DNA from: Acidimicrobiia bacterium
GTDB lineage: Bacteria > Actinomycetota > Acidimicrobiia > Acidimicrobiales > Ilumatobacteraceae
Reading direction: 5' to 3'
NCBI GenBank assembly: GCA_013811855.1
Contig: JACCUL010000173.1
Span: 1 to 6,519 of the forward strand
DNA length: 6,519 nucleotides
Positions 5,778 through 6,519 of this stretch are shown one piece after another; positions within the stretch are counted from its first letter, which is position 1, and each line of letters starts with the position of its first letter. Position numbers and translations under genes: made by a program. Under the pieces are notes generated by a model that saw only the letters and a program-made list of their open reading frames with translations, was not told the origin of the DNA and made no database searches.

Positions 5778-6519
5778 TCATCGGTAGCGCAGCAGGCCCT
5801 GGTCGATGACGGTGCGGTCCCCCACCGCCGTCGTGAACACGGCCTCGCCCGGCGCGGTCACCCACATCCGCACCGTCAGCTCCTCGCCGGGGAACACCGG
5901 TGCCGCGAACCTCCCCTCGACGTGGAGGAAGCGGGCGGGATCGGAGCCGCACAGGTGGTGCAGCAGCGCCCGGCCCGTGAAGCCGTACGTGCACAGGCCG
6001 TGCAGGATCGGCCGGTCGAAGCCGGCCCGGGCGGCGAACGACGGGTCGGAGTGCAGCGGGTTGCGGTCGCCCGATAGCCGGTAGCGCAGGGCCTGGTCCG
6101 GCGACGTCGTCGTCGACGCCTCGTCGTCGGGGGCGCGATCGGGCGGGTCGTGGCGAGCACCGGACGGACCGCGCTCGCCGCCGAACCCCCCGGCGCCGCG
6201 GATGAAGACCGACGATCGGGTCGTGAACAATGGCACGTCACCGAGCGCGGCCTCCGTCGAAGTGACGACGACACCGGCCGCGCCCTTGTCGTACACGCCG
6301 ACCACGGTCGTCGTCAGGATCGCCGTGCCTTCCACGGGGATCGGCGCGTGCAGCGTCACCGCCTGCTGGCCGTGGACGAGCATGGCCGGGTCGAAGGAGC
6401 CGACGGCGGCCAACGGCGACGGGCCCCGGCCCCACCCGACGACGACGGCGAACGTCGGGAACACCCGCTGGTCGACACCGGCGGTGTTCTCGGTGGTGAA
6501 GGCCAGCTCGTCGGTGCCG
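5778..6519 (-). CDS. MaoC-family (R)-specific enoyl-CoA hydratase (hydratase 2 type), 5' end outside window
   Basis: This enzyme type hydrates trans-2-enoyl-CoA to (R)-3-hydroxyacyl-CoA in fatty-acid or sterol side-chain degradation. The visible 246 residues form a tandem hot-dog protein. The N-terminal half (TENTAGVDQRVFPTFAVVVG and further to SSVFIRGAGGFGGERG) lacks catalytic residues. A linker rich in Asp, Thr and Ser separates it from a catalytic half containing the hydratase-2 signature GDRNPLHSDPSFAARAGFDR and PILHGLCTYGFTG. The expected catalytic Asp is encoded at 6066-6068 and the His at 6051-6053; both are present. The frame stays open to the right edge. The GTG at 6462-6464 lies inside the conserved domain, so the true start is beyond the window, probably 30-50 codons upstream going by usual family length (about 280-290). 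The stop is TGA at 5778-5780. The exact substrate cannot be told. The ltrA-family gene follows on the same strand after about 110 bp. Confidence 0.9.
   Translation of the reverse strand, partial: GTDELAFTTENTAGVDQRVFPTFAVVVGWGRGPSPLAAVGSFDPAMLVHGQQAVTLHAPIPVEGTAILTTTVVGVYDKGAAGVVVTSTEAALGDVPLFTTRSSVFIRGAGGFGGERGPSGARHDPPDRAPDDEASTTTSPDQALRYRLSGDRNPLHSDPSFAARAGFDRPILHGLCTYGFTGRALLHHLCGSDPARFLHVEGRFAAPVFPGEELTVRMWVTAPGEAVFTTAVGDRTVIDQGLLRYR

Overview
The window is a high-GC bacterial chromosome segment (about 70% GC by eye in most of it). It carries core translation and transcription genes next to poorly preserved accessory genes. The base composition, GTG starts, the pairing of rimP with nusA, and the flavour of the LtrA and MaoC-type proteins suggest an actinobacterium. 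A member of the class Acidimicrobiia is my best guess, by inference only, since no marker gene such as 16S rRNA is present.

Left part, minus strand (about 1-1230): the 3' half of the classic rimP-nusA operon. nusA runs off the left edge with its N-terminal domain and the start of its S1 domain visible. rimP is complete. The 97-bp spacer between them holds an exact 18-bp inverted repeat, one arm of which covers the nusA start codon. A perfect 11-bp hairpin sits just upstream of the rimP ribosome binding site.

Middle-left, minus strand (about 1350-2649): a block with visibly lower GC. It encodes a secreted matrixin-like zinc metalloprotease followed, with an ATGA overlap, by a lipoprotein of unknown function. 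Both are broken by apparent single-base indels. The block lies between rimP and the divergently transcribed proS.

Centre, plus strand (2746-4503): an intact bacterial-type prolyl-tRNA synthetase with an inserted editing-type domain. Its 3' end overlaps by 11 bp the 3' end of a convergent ltrA-family membrane protein gene (4493-5664, minus). That gene is split into three frames by two apparent one-base insertions.

Right edge, minus strand (5778-6519): a 5'-truncated MaoC-family (R)-specific enoyl-CoA hydratase with an intact hydratase-2 signature.

The essential genes (nusA, rimP, proS) and the hydratase read cleanly. All the apparent frameshifts, at least five, fall in the three accessory genes. 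This could be real gene decay or local sequencing error; the sequence alone cannot decide. I see no CRISPR array, insertion sequence, tRNA or rRNA. The least expected signals are the start-codon-covering inverted repeat of nusA, the rimP leader hairpin, and the protease-lipoprotein module placed between proS and rimP.
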